A stretch of 64,000 nucleotides of DNA from Maioricimonas rarisocia (GTDB lineage: Bacteria; Planctomycetota; Planctomycetia; Planctomycetales; Planctomycetaceae). Of this stretch, positions 9,242 to 17,080 are shown piece by piece (the stretch's first letter is position 1; every line of letters begins with the position of its first letter). The stretch covers positions 4,952,001 through 5,016,000 of the forward strand of contig NZ_CP036275.1 in NCBI RefSeq assembly GCF_007747795.1, given 5' to 3'. A program made the translations under genes and the position numbers. Below the pieces are notes generated by a model. It did no database searches and had not been told where the DNA came from. It was given only the letters and a program-made list of their open reading frames with translations.

Positions 9242-9964
9242 ATGCGAGCCGTCATCAACTCAGTTCGCTTCTTCCTTACCCCAATTGCCCCGAGACATTG
9301 GCGGGGCGCGGCATCGCATCTCACTCGCGGCATAGGCTGGGAGCCGCCGATGATGATGATTGCGGCACTCGGCGTCATCATCCCTTTGAACATTGGGGTC
9401 GGGGTGCTCGGCAACAATCAGTTTGCTGTATGGTTCAATCTTACCACGATGATTACATGGTTCATCGTGGCTTCGTTCGCGACGGCCCTTGTTGCCGCTC
9501 GTTGCACAAAGAACATCTTGCGTTACGGCGTATTCGGCTTTGCTCGGCCTAACTGGTGGTTTGAGTTCGGCCGCCTTTCCGTCATCGTGGGACTGTTCGC
9601 GGTCATTTCGTGTCCCGCAGCTTTCTTTCTGCCATTCCGCAATTCCGTCGTTCCGGCGCTGCTTGCAACGGCGGCCGCCAGCGCTGTTCTTTTCGTGGTT
9701 GCCGCCACGGTCGGCTATGTCCTCGCGTTCGTCAATCACTCTCCAGTCAACAGCAAAGCATTTCAGTGCGTGCACTACTTCTATTGCACGATGGTCCCCG
9801 TCACCTTGTTGATCACGTCGGCGATATGCTGGCCGCAAGCCGTTTTCTGGCCCAACGGATTCCTCGTGATTTGCGGAGGCGTTGCCTCAGCGATTCTCTG
9901 TGCATGTGGTATGCTGTCCGTTGTGTCACGATACAATCAGTGGGAAACCGAAGAAGCCAGCTAA
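9242..9964 (+). CDS. Hypothetical polytopic membrane protein
   Basis: The 240-residue protein has about six hydrophobic segments (first near residues 35-60, last near 205-230), with short loops and no catalytic motif I can identify. The start at 9242 has no clear ribosome binding site; a GTG at 9197, which falls inside the preceding attC-like site, would add 15 residues. The stop codon lies at the left edge of another attC-like repeat. The function is unknown. Confidence 0.65.
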   Translation: MRAVINSVRFFLTPIAPRHWRGAASHLTRGIGWEPPMMMIAALGVIIPLNIGVGVLGNNQFAVWFNLTTMITWFIVASFATALVAARCTKNILRYGVFGFARPNWWFEFGRLSVIVGLFAVISCPAAFFLPFRNSVVPALLATAAASAVLFVVAATVGYVLAFVNHSPVNSKAFQCVHYFYCTMVPVTLLITSAICWPQAVFWPNGFLVICGGVASAILCACGMLSVVSRYNQWETEEAS

Positions 9965-10040
9965 CGAATCGCTCAACCGGAGCGGCGGTTGGGTGCGGAC
10001 TCTGGAATCACGGTCGCTGACCGCCGCCAGGTTCGCTCAG
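9959..10040 (+). repeat. attC-like recombination site 3 (weaker)
   Basis: The left box AGCTAAC (9959-9965) overlaps the stop codon of the preceding gene. A stem GCGGCGGT (9982-9989) pairs with ACCGCCGC (10020-10027) and AACC (9975-9978) with GGTT (10030-10033), with unpaired bases between. The outer pairing and the right-hand GTT core are not convincing, so this may be a decayed site or a chance hairpin. Confidence 0.3.
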
Positions 10041-10080
10041 GCGCCATACGACGCAGGCCCACAATGTTGGTGACACGCTC

Positions 10081-10500
10081 ATGAGCAAATTCGGGTGCAC
10101 TTGCGGCAATGTCATCTCTGACGTTCAGTGCCCCAATGATGTGACGGGATGGCTGCTCTCTGACAAGAGCAGTGAAGAGTTCTTCAGCGCCATTTCAGAC
10201 ACCATCGACGCGTACCTCCAGCATCTGGCCGATGGTGATGCCGACGGTTGGCGACGTAAACACTTCAATAACGTCTACCCCTCGGACTTATCCGGTGGCA
10301 GCATGATTCACGATGTGCTCACTGGTCTTTTCTTCGACCGAACGCTTAAAACGATGGAGTGCGACCGATGCGGTCGTCTCTGGATTCAAGACAAACCCGA
10401 TGGAAACGAGTACCATCCATACTCACCGGACTGTGACGCCGATGCCCGCACGAAGATGCTTGGATACAACACTGCTCACGGAGACATGAAGCCGGACTGA
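10081..10500 (+). CDS. Hypothetical protein with cysteine pairs
   Basis: The 139-residue soluble protein has an N-terminal GCTCG and a later CDRCGRLW (about residues 98-105), four cysteines that could bind a metal in zinc-ribbon fashion. It has no signal peptide. I do not recognise a family; proteins of this look occur among integron cassettes and in immunity or cytoplasmic orphan families. It is the last of the same-strand, lower-GC cluster. Confidence 0.65.
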   Translation: MSKFGCTCGNVISDVQCPNDVTGWLLSDKSSEEFFSAISDTIDAYLQHLADGDADGWRRKHFNNVYPSDLSGGSMIHDVLTGLFFDRTLKTMECDRCGRLWIQDKPDGNEYHPYSPDCDADARTKMLGYNTAHGDMKPD

Positions 10501-10925
10501 CACATGACGCAACCAGGCACACCACCTGACTTGCCGTCCGGGCCAAATCCGAGATCAACGTCGCTCGCCGGGTGCCACCGCTGCTTGCCGAGCAGTGCGA
10601 ACGTCGTTCGACGCGCTTGCTTGCCTCGAAGTGCAAGCATGCTCCCCCGGCCGCTACGCCAATGCGCTCGCTTGCGCTTCGTGCTGGTATTCACACGGCT
10701 CGCAGAGCCGTGGCACCAGTTCACTCGGCTCCGTGTCTCCGTGCCTCCGTGGTGACACGTTCCCGCTCCCTCACAGTCGCGGCTCGTACCACTTCGTCAG
10801 GTAGCCTCAACGCAAGGCGGCAGTCTCGGCAGTTTTCCCACCGCGCATGCACGGGGCCGGCAATCTTACGACTGCCGGCCCGGGTGCCCGTCAGGTTGTC
10901 GTTCAGCGTGCGGCTTCCGTAATGC
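10501..10925. repeat. Repeat-bearing spacer downstream of the BMC locus
   Basis: These 425 bases hold the hairpin CACGGCTCGCAGAGCCGTGG (10694-10713), a CTCCGTGCCTCCGTGGTG tract, and a copy of the CCGCTCCCTCACAGTCGCGG unit (10763-10787). An inverted repeat GCCGGCAATC..GACTGCCGGC lies at about 10857-10880. It sits just beyond the stop of the last BMC gene and may hold its terminator. No gene is seen. Confidence 0.6.
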
Positions 10926-11855
10926 TCAGCCCCCCAGCACCTTGCCGATCGTCTCACGCAGCACCGAGCCGGACCGCTGCAGGCCGGTCAGTTCCTTCGG
11001 CCACAGCTCGACTTCGATGTGCTGCTTCGCGCCGCCACGGCCAACGATCGTCGGCACACTCAGGCAGACGCCCTGAATGCCGTAGGCTCCGTTCTGCAGC
11101 GACGAGACCGGCAGAATCCGGTGCTGGTCCAGGGCAATCGTGTGGATCACATCCGCGATCGACACGCCGACCGCGTAGCCGGCTCCACCCTTCTTCTTGA
11201 TCACCTCGGCACCGGAGCCGCGGGTCTTCTTTTCGATCTCGGCAATCAACTGCGGCGTCACGCCGGGATACTTCTCAAGCGGCAGGCCGGCAATCTGGGC
11301 ATGCGACCAGATCGGCACCATGCTGTCGCCATGCTCGCCAAAGATCGTCACCTGCGTCTGACTCGGCGGCACGTCGAGCCGCTGGGCCAGCATGCTCCGC
11401 AGCCGCGTCGTGTCGAGCACCGTGCCCAGGCCGATCACCTGCTGCGGCGGCAGGTCGAGTTCTTCCATCGCCAGGTACGTCAGCACGTCGACCGGATTCG
11501 ACACGACGAAGACGATCGCATCCTTGCGGTAACCGGCCTGCTTGAGATCAGCCAGGATGTTGCGGAACAGCTTGACGTTCCGGTTGATCAGGTCCAGACG
11601 GCTTTCATCCGGCTTGCGGCGAAGACCGGCCGTGATGCAGACGATGTCCGCATCGGCACTCGTCTCGGGTCCGGCGGCGTAGATCTTCTGGTCGCTGGTC
11701 AGCGACGCCCCGTGCAGCAGGTCGAGCGCTTCCCCCTCAGCGACGTCGAGATTGACGTCCACCAGGGCGATCTCGTTGACGATGCCGCCGAACTGCAGGG
11801 CGGAAGCGGCACACGAGCCAACGCGTCCGCCACCACCGATGATCGAAACCTTCAT
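10926..11855 (-). CDS. Lactate/malate-type NAD dehydrogenase of the BMC locus
   Basis: The 309-residue protein is of the LDH/MDH family: a Rossmann start IIGGGGRVGS, the active-site loop TAGLRRKPDESRLDL (about residues 75-90), SNPVD, and the catalytic GEHGDSMVP (His near 175). Arg in the loop (RRKP) is the malate-type residue, while ESRLDL is more lactate-like, so the natural substrate is ambiguous. In related planctomycete BMC loci this enzyme is thought to reduce lactaldehyde to 1,2-propanediol and recycle NADH. It is the last gene of the locus; GGAGA lies seven bases before its ATG. No terminal targeting helix is evident. Confidence 0.88.
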   Translation of the reverse strand: MKVSIIGGGGRVGSCAASALQFGGIVNEIALVDVNLDVAEGEALDLLHGASLTSDQKIYAAGPETSADADIVCITAGLRRKPDESRLDLINRNVKLFRNILADLKQAGYRKDAIVFVVSNPVDVLTYLAMEELDLPPQQVIGLGTVLDTTRLRSMLAQRLDVPPSQTQVTIFGEHGDSMVPIWSHAQIAGLPLEKYPGVTPQLIAEIEKKTRGSGAEVIKKKGGAGYAVGVSIADVIHTIALDQHRILPVSSLQNGAYGIQGVCLSVPTIVGRGGAKQHIEVELWPKELTGLQRSGSVLRETIGKVLGG

Positions 11856-11904
11856 GATCGGTCTCCGGTCTGTAAGTCTGTGTTTCTTGTGACGGAGTGC
11901 GTGC

Positions 11905-12801
11905 TCAGCCCTTCAGCGCGGCCAGCACCTGGTCGGTAATTGCCTGAACGAGCGCCTCGTTGACCTGCGGCGAACCGTTGCTGCCCGAGGCGGGCGGCTT
12001 GAGGTAGCCGGGGTAGGACGGCGGCGGCTCGAAGGCACAGGTCTGCGGCTCGGGGGCTTCGGCGGCCTTGTAGCCTTCGCGGAAGGCGGAGTTGCCGCAC
12101 AGGTCGCAGTTCTCGAGATGGAACCGCGGATCGTCGAAGCCGAGCCGTTCCTTGAGCCCGAGCAGCTCACGCGACTTCTGCTCGTTGAGGTAGGTGATGC
12201 CGCCGAGTTCCTTGGCGAGGATCAGGATGCGGCAGTAGGCATCGAGAATCTCGGTCTTCCAGTACGCTTCCTCGAGCGTCTTGCCGAAGCTCACCGTGCC
12301 GTGGTTGGTGAGGATGATCGTGTTCGTTGCCTTCAGGAACGGCACGACGGTGTCGGCGAATTCCTGTCCACCGGGCGTCTCGTACGGTGCGAGCGGCACT
12401 TCGCCCATGAAGACTTCAATCTCGGGCAGCACGCACTGCGGGATTGCTTCGCGGGCGACGGCAAACGCGGTCGCGTGCGGCGGATGGCAGTGGACGACCG
12501 CCTTCACGTCGGGGCGGTGCTTCATGATGGTCAGGTGCAGCAGAATTTCGCTGGTCCGCTTCTTCACACCGGCCAGCTGGCCGCCATCGAGGTCAACCAT
12601 GCAGATGTCTTCGGGGTTCATGAAACCCTTGCAGATCATCGTCGGACTGCAGAGCACCTCGTTCTCACCGATGCGGTAGGAGATGTTGCCGTCGTTGGCG
12701 GCAGCGAATCCTTTGGTGTAGACGCGGCGGCCGATTTCGCAGATCTCCTCCTTGATCGTTCGAGCCTCGGCATTCGTGAAGAGGGGGTGATACTGATTCA
12801 T
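11905..12801 (-). CDS. Class II aldolase (fuculose/rhamnulose-1-phosphate type), BMC cargo
   Basis: The 298-residue protein contains a class II aldolase domain (about 1-215): NDGNIS phosphate-binding loop, Glu85, zinc ligands His104 and His106 (VVHCHPPH) and His167 (TNHGT). It would cleave fuculose- or rhamnulose-1-phosphate to lactaldehyde and DHAP. After the domain comes a Cys-bearing segment (ENCDLCGN), a Pro-rich linker and a C-terminal amphipathic helix (NEALVQAITDQVLAALKG) that looks like an encapsulation peptide. It is about 80 residues longer than plain FucA because of this tail. It lies between a BMC-P gene and the dehydrogenase gene with short spacers. Confidence 0.92.
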   Translation of the reverse strand: MNQYHPLFTNAEARTIKEEICEIGRRVYTKGFAAANDGNISYRIGENEVLCSPTMICKGFMNPEDICMVDLDGGQLAGVKKRTSEILLHLTIMKHRPDVKAVVHCHPPHATAFAVAREAIPQCVLPEIEVFMGEVPLAPYETPGGQEFADTVVPFLKATNTIILTNHGTVSFGKTLEEAYWKTEILDAYCRILILAKELGGITYLNEQKSRELLGLKERLGFDDPRFHLENCDLCGNSAFREGYKAAEAPEPQTCAFEPPPSYPGYLKPPASGSNGSPQVNEALVQAITDQVLAALKG

Positions 12802-12866
12802 GGATCAAACCTGAGATTGAGAGGGTGCTGGGTTATCTGGAGGATGAATTCGTACTGCGGGCCGAC

Positions 12867-13160
12867 TCAGCTGTCTTCGTCGACCAACTCGATGTTTTCG
12901 AGCAGCGCCGCGTTGTACGCATCGAGCGGCTTCTGTTCCGGATTAAACGGAGCGGCGGCTTCGGCGCCTTCGCTCAGAGCGATGATGCTGCCGAGGCCGG
13001 CTCCCAGTTCGTCGAAGGCGACCAGCGGCTCACCGCGACCGGCGTCATCTCCCCGAAGGGCTGCCTGGTCGAAGGGGACGACGAGCTTCCAGCTCGCCCC
13101 CTGGATGGACGGGTGAGCTCTGGAAAGCGTCACGCTGCCGATGATCTCGCCGATTCGCAT
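12867..13160 (-). CDS. BMC-P shell vertex protein (EutN/CcmL family), copy 3
   Basis: The 97-residue protein is a full EutN/CcmL domain beginning MRIGEIIGSVTLSRAHPSIQ and continuing with VAFDELGAGLGSIIALSEG, the usual pentamer core. Such pentamers cap the twelve vertices of the polyhedral shell. It is the last of three non-identical BMC-P genes in transcription order. A 287-base spacer with palindromic repeats precedes it, whereas the aldolase gene follows after 65 bases. No strong ribosome binding site is visible. Confidence 0.93.
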   Translation of the reverse strand: MRIGEIIGSVTLSRAHPSIQGASWKLVVPFDQAALRGDDAGRGEPLVAFDELGAGLGSIIALSEGAEAAAPFNPEQKPLDAYNAALLENIELVDEDS

Positions 13161-13447
13161 GGTTGATGTCTGGTTCTGAGCGACTCTGTTGGTCGATCAG
13201 GATGATTTGAACCACGGAGGCACGGAGAATCCGTGGGTGATGTCACAGTTTCACGTAGGCTGGGACTGGTCCCAGCACTTCGTCATTGATCGTCAGGCAG
13301 TGCCTGACCTACGGGTTTCTGCACCAAGAATGTGATCTGTCAGTTCCTTGTGCATCAACATGGCGGCCCGCCTGTTGTCTGACTCCGTGTCTCTGTGTCT
13401 CCGTGGTTCTTCTTCCGCTCCCTCACGGTCGCGGCTCGTTCATTTCG
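13161..13447. repeat. Palindromic repeat spacer upstream of BMC-P copy 3
   Basis: The spacer carries a 58-bp composite repeat (13255-13312). It is bounded by GTAGG and CCTAC and holds two palindromes, GCTGGGACTGGTCCCAGC (13259-13276) and GTCAGGCAGTGCCTGAC (13292-13308). A CCGCTCCCTCACGGTCGCGG unit (13415-13440) lies just past the stop of the upstream gene, next to a CCGTGTCTCTGTGTCTCCGTGG tract. Similar material precedes the other two BMC-P genes. Confidence 0.8.
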
Positions 13448-14161
13448 CTACAGGTCAATCGACCGGATCAGCTGACGCAGCTCGAACCAGCTCATGTCGG
13501 TCGGATCGATGCACCATACGTTGGCCCGCAACTGTTTTCTGATTGCCTTCACGTCCAGCACGTCGCGAACAGCGACGGCCTTCACTTTGTCGTTTCGGTT
13601 CGCCAGGCACGCGGCCCGGTGTGTCTGTTCTGCAACGATCAGCACCTGCCCGGTTTCCCCCCGGCAGATCGCACTGATCGCCAGCTTCGCCGCATCGTCG
13701 GGGCAGCCCAGCAGTTCCTTCTTCGCACCGGGAAGCACATCATCCACGACGCGATCGACCGCATCGGTATGCCGGACAACGCAGACCAGGGCTGATGGTG
13801 AACCCGGCTTCGCATCCGGTCTGACGGCGTCCGCTTTCGGATGAGCATTCGACCTCGTGCTCTCGCCGGTGCGGATGATCTCGATTCCCCGCTCGCGGGC
13901 GGTGTCTCTGGCGGCGGGAGTGATGACCGCCTTCTTTCCGACCTCGACGACGGATGTGCCGGTCGCCTTTCGCTCCAGGATGTCCGCCGTGATCACGGCT
14001 TCATCCAGCCGCAGCGGAGCCGGTGACGGTCGCGGTGCCGGTGCATCCACGACAGGAGTGACGTCGCGGATGAGCGCGTCGTCACGTGCGGCGGGCGTCG
14101 AGCCGATCTGGCTCAGCACGTTGGCGACGATGCGATCAATGGTAGCGGCGTCAAAACTCAT
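13448..14161 (-). CDS. BMC-locus orphan protein with N-terminal encapsulation peptide
   Basis: The 237-residue protein opens with a short amphipathic helix (SFDAATIDRIVANVLSQIG), the form seen on BMC cargo. A Pro-rich linker follows. Next comes a segment ITADILERKATGTSVVEVGK with TPAARDTARERGIEI (about 57-93), a motif shared by several BMC-associated cargo proteins. The C-terminal 115 residues have spacing like RpiB/LacA sugar-phosphate isomerases (ANRNDKVKAVAVRDV then ANVWCIDP), but I cannot place the catalytic residues. It is probably luminal. It lies between two BMC-P genes. The function is not assigned. Confidence 0.82.
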   Translation of the reverse strand: MSFDAATIDRIVANVLSQIGSTPAARDDALIRDVTPVVDAPAPRPSPAPLRLDEAVITADILERKATGTSVVEVGKKAVITPAARDTARERGIEIIRTGESTRSNAHPKADAVRPDAKPGSPSALVCVVRHTDAVDRVVDDVLPGAKKELLGCPDDAAKLAISAICRGETGQVLIVAEQTHRAACLANRNDKVKAVAVRDVLDVKAIRKQLRANVWCIDPTDMSWFELRQLIRSIDL

Positions 14162-14214
14162 CAGCAGTTCGTTTCAGTCTGTTTCAGTTCAAGGCGCGGC
14201 GTGCGGAGAGTCGG

Positions 14215-14472
14215 CTACTGGTCCTTCTGTCCGATGACCATCCAGCGGACCGGGGAGTTGTTCGTGTTCAGTGCTTCGCGGACGGCCTTGCCATCGGAGG
14301 TGATGATCACCTCGTCCCCGATGCCGCTTCCCATGTTGTCGATGGCGATCATCGGCGGACCGTCGTTGCCTCCCGAGGAGGTGAGTGGCTGGACGATCAG
14401 CATCCGCCACCCGTTCAGTGACGGGTGCTTGACGGTGGCGGTCGTTCGTCCGATGACAGCGGCAAGGTTCAT
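14215..14472 (-). CDS. BMC-P shell vertex protein (EutN/CcmL family), copy 2
   Basis: The 85-residue protein is a compact EutN/CcmL domain: MNLAAVIGRTTATVKHPSLN, then IAIDNMGSGIGDEVIITSDG and a C-terminal SPVRWMVIGQ. It should form shell pentamers. It is the shortest of the three copies and clearly diverged from them. The upstream 197-base spacer is filled with repeats; downstream the orphan cargo gene starts after 53 bases. Confidence 0.93.
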   Translation of the reverse strand: MNLAAVIGRTTATVKHPSLNGWRMLIVQPLTSSGGNDGPPMIAIDNMGSGIGDEVIITSDGKAVREALNTNNSPVRWMVIGQKDQ

Positions 14473-14669
14473 TTCGGTAACAGTCGACGGTTGTTTCTTT
14501 CCGCTCCCTTACGGTCGCGGCTCGTTTTTGTGCATCTCGTGGGGCAGACATTCCTGTCTGCCGGGTCGTGAGTCGCGTAGGCTGGGACTGGTCCCAGCTG
14601 TACGTCTTTGAACGTCAGGCAGTGCCTGACCTACAGCACGGCGGCCAGAGCCGTGGCACCCGGTGTGCC
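14473..14669. repeat. Palindromic repeat spacer upstream of BMC-P copy 2
   Basis: Almost the whole spacer is repeat. From low to high coordinate: CCGCTCCCTTACGGTCGCGG unit (14501-14526), hairpin GGCAGACATTCCTGTCTGCC (14552-14571), the 58-bp GTAGG..CCTAC composite (14577-14634) with both inner palindromes intact, and hairpin CACGGC..GCCGTGG (14637-14656). It separates the pduP stop from the BMC-P start. Confidence 0.8.
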
Positions 14670-16175
14670 TTACACCACCCGCAGTTCATCGACCATCACG
14701 CAGCGGCGGGACCGCGTGAACGTCAGTGGGTTGGTCACTCCTTCGCCGGTCGGCGTCGCCACGCTGAAGGACAGATACCCCTCGCCCCCCAGGCCGAGGC
14801 CGGCCATGCAGGGGCCGTTCTTCACGTACAGCGTCGTGTCCATCAGTTTGCCCATGACGGTCATGTTGTGGACGTTGCGGGAGTGAATGATCGCGGTGTG
14901 ACCGAAGCCGTGCTCGAACTCGTACGCCAGCTCGATTGCCTGCTGAGCGTCGCGGGCGCGAACGATCGGCACGAACGGCATCATCTGCTCTTCGGGAACG
15001 AACGGATTGCTGGTGTCGGTCTCGCCGTACAGCAGCTCCGTCCCGGCCGGCACCTTCACGCCGATCATTTCCGCCAGCACCGAGGCATCCTTACCGATCA
15101 TGTCCCGGTTGAGCTGGTGATGTCCGCCCGGTTCCTTCGGCGGGGCAAAGGCGGTCTTCGTGAGAGCTTCGACCTGCTGGGTGTTCAGACGGTAGCCGCC
15201 GTGACGGCTCATCGCATCCATCAGCGAGTCGAAGATGTCGTTGACGGCGAAGACTTCCTTCTCGCCGATGCAGAGCAGGTTGTTGTCGTAGGCACCGCCG
15301 GCGACGATCGACTTTGCGGCGTTCTCGATGTCGGCGGTCTCGTCCACCACGACCGGCGGGTTGCCGGGTCCGGCGACGACCGCTTTCTTGCGAGCCTGCA
15401 GAGCGGCACGGGCCACGCCAGGTCCTCCCGTCACGCAGAGCATCCGCACGTCGCGGTGGTTGAAGATCGCACCGGCCGACTCGATGGTCGGAGTGCCGAT
15501 TATTGTGATCAGGTTCTCCAGGCCGATCGCTTCAGCAATTGCCTTGTTGAACGCCTGCACACCTTCGCAGGCAATGCCGGCTCCCGAAGGATGCGGGTTG
15601 AAGCAGACCGTGTTGCCCGCGGCGATCATGTTGATGACGTTGCCGGCCAGGGTGGGCAGCGAGTGCGTCACCGGCGTGATGCCGCCAATGACTCCGAAGG
15701 GGGCATACTCTTCGACCGACAGTCCGTTGTCGCCGCTGAAGCAGTCCGACTTGAGCCACTCGGTGCCCGGAACCAGCTTGATGATTTGCAGTTTTTCGAT
15801 CTTGTGATCGAGCCGGCCGATCTTCGTCTCTTCGAGTTCCTTGCGGCCCCATTCCTCGGCACGGGCTTCGCACATCTCTTTGACGATCGAGACCACTTTG
15901 GCGCGATCGGCGATGGGGCGGCCGCGGAGCTGATTGAAGGCATGCTTCGCGGCAGCGACCGCTTCGTCGACCGAATCGAAGACGCCCCAGTCGCCCGAGA
16001 CAGGACCATACGAGGACGCACCCGCGGGGCGGGCAGCACCGGCCGACATGACCGGAATGCCGTTCGGCGAGCCGTTGACGCGCGGCGGGGGCGTGCTGGC
16101 CGATGCGGACGGCGCTCCCTTGCCGATTTCGTTGAGCACTTCCTGGACGACGGCACGAATGGTCGATTCGTTCAT
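14670..16175 (-). CDS. pduP: CoA-acylating aldehyde dehydrogenase, BMC signature enzyme
   Basis: The 501-residue protein is a PduP/EutE-type aldehyde dehydrogenase that turns an aldehyde (here probably lactaldehyde) into acyl-CoA with NAD and CoA. An N-terminal amphipathic helix ([18 protein letters not shown]) and Pro/Ala linker form the encapsulation peptide. The catalytic domain shows [34 protein letters not shown] and the catalytic Cys302 in [15 protein letters not shown] lies upstream of the ATG. No diol dehydratase or cobalamin gene is near, which fits aldehyde supply by the aldolase rather than from propanediol. The symbol is by family. Confidence 0.95.
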   Translation of the reverse strand: MNESTIRAVVQEVLNEIGKGAPSASASTPPPRVNGSPNGIPVMSAGAARPAGASSYGPVSGDWGVFDSVDEAVAAAKHAFNQLRGRPIADRAKVVSIVKEMCEARAEEWGRKELEETKIGRLDHKIEKLQIIKLVPGTEWLKSDCFSGDNGLSVEEYAPFGVIGGITPVTHSLPTLAGNVINMIAAGNTVCFNPHPSGAGIACEGVQAFNKAIAEAIGLENLITIIGTPTIESAGAIFNHRDVRMLCVTGGPGVARAALQARKKAVVAGPGNPPVVVDETADIENAAKSIVAGGAYDNNLLCIGEKEVFAVNDIFDSLMDAMSRHGGYRLNTQQVEALTKTAFAPPKEPGGHHQLNRDMIGKDASVLAEMIGVKVPAGTELLYGETDTSNPFVPEEQMMPFVPIVRARDAQQAIELAYEFEHGFGHTAIIHSRNVHNMTVMGKLMDTTLYVKNGPCMAGLGLGGEGYLSFSVATPTGEGVTNPLTFTRSRRCVMVDELRVV

Positions 16176-16265
16176 GATTGGACCTTATGTACGGGACGTT
16201 CTGTTCGGGGCCGGTCGGCGGACGGGGCGTCCGTCAGCGACTGCAGCCGGTCTGTGTAGGCGAGT

Positions 16266-16730
16266 TCATCTCTGGGCATCCTGCGCGACTTTCTGCGTCT
16301 CGATCCATTGCTCGACGCCGGATCTCGTAGGAAAGCGGGCCAGCATCCAGAAGACGAGTCCTCCGGCCACCGCCAGCGACCACCAGTTGTGTTCGAGAAT
16401 GCAGGCAACGATGTTGAAGAACGCGGCCCCCTCCAGCAGGGCCAGTCCAACGATCGTTCGCACCTGATAAACCTGATACCAGTCCAGTGATCCGGCCGAC
16501 GCTGCCGCCTGCCGGGCCACGATCTCGGGGACAAACAGGTGCAGGCCGAACATCAGCCCCGTAACACCGACGGCGAACAGACTGATGAACTGACTCTCCG
16601 ACGGCTCATCCAGTGCACCGACAATGAGAACCGCCACCACGCCGAACATCACCACGCCGGCAACCATGGCCAGCGTGATGATCTGCATCACGCGGATTCG
16701 CTCTTCGGGCTGGATGCTTGAGGTGTGCAT
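16266..16730 (-). CDS. Four-helix membrane protein inside the BMC operon, function unknown
   Basis: The protein (154 residues from 16730; a GTG at 16763 would add 11) has four hydrophobic segments, roughly residues 16-40, 49-68, 94-114 and 116-134, and short polar ends. No family is recognised. It lies between BMC-P copy 1 (38-base gap) and pduP (90-base gap) on the same strand, so it is almost surely co-transcribed. A membrane protein is odd among genes for a cytosolic organelle. It might move a substrate or product such as lactate or propanediol, or be an unrelated passenger. Confidence 0.8.
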   Translation of the reverse strand: MHTSSIQPEERIRVMQIITLAMVAGVVMFGVVAVLIVGALDEPSESQFISLFAVGVTGLMFGLHLFVPEIVARQAAASAGSLDWYQVYQVRTIVGLALLEGAAFFNIVACILEHNWWSLAVAGGLVFWMLARFPTRSGVEQWIETQKVAQDAQR

Positions 16731-16768
16731 GTCTGGGGCACTCGCGAGAGTCTGAAGACTCACCCGTG

Positions 16769-17080
16769 TCAGTCACCTGCCTTGTAAATGGAACTGGCTC
16801 CGAGTCGGACGTCGTCGACGATGCCGATAATCGCGCAGTCGATCGGAAGGGTCTTCGTGTCCTCGGTGAAGCGGGCACTGGAGCCCTGGACGATGAGGAC
16901 GACCTCGCCCTCGCCGGCCCCCACTGTGTCGACGGCAATAAATGTGCGACCGGTCGGCTGAAGGTCTTCGCCGGTCTTTTCGTTGACCCGCAACGGTTCG
17001 ACGACGAAGAGGGTCTGGCCAACCATGGCATCGACCTTCTGCGTTGCCGTCACGTTGCCGGTGATCCTGGCGAGAAACAT
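16769..17080 (-). CDS. BMC-P shell vertex protein (EutN/CcmL family), copy 1
   Basis: The 103-residue protein starts MFLARITGNVTATQKVDAMV and has FIAVDTVGAGEGEVVLIVQGSS with a C-terminal PIDCAIIGIVDDV, the complete pentamer-forming fold. It is the longest of the three copies and the first one transcribed. A 354-base repeat spacer separates it from acetate kinase upstream. Having three different BMC-P proteins is normal for planctomycete compartments. Confidence 0.94.
   Translation of the reverse strand: MFLARITGNVTATQKVDAMVGQTLFVVEPLRVNEKTGEDLQPTGRTFIAVDTVGAGEGEVVLIVQGSSARFTEDTKTLPIDCAIIGIVDDVRLGASSIYKAGD

Noticed and set aside
10501-10600. A fourth attC-like site after the gene ending at 10500
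   Set aside because: Only a short GGCAC / GTGCC pairing can be made, and no core boxes match.
10926-11855. Calling the dehydrogenase mdh of the TCA cycle
   Set aside because: It is in the BMC locus and its specificity loop is mixed, so a TCA role is not supported by context.
14568-16259. Long plus-strand open frame across pduP
   Set aside because: It is a shadow of the pduP gene; the His/Asp/Arg-rich translation has no family resemblance.
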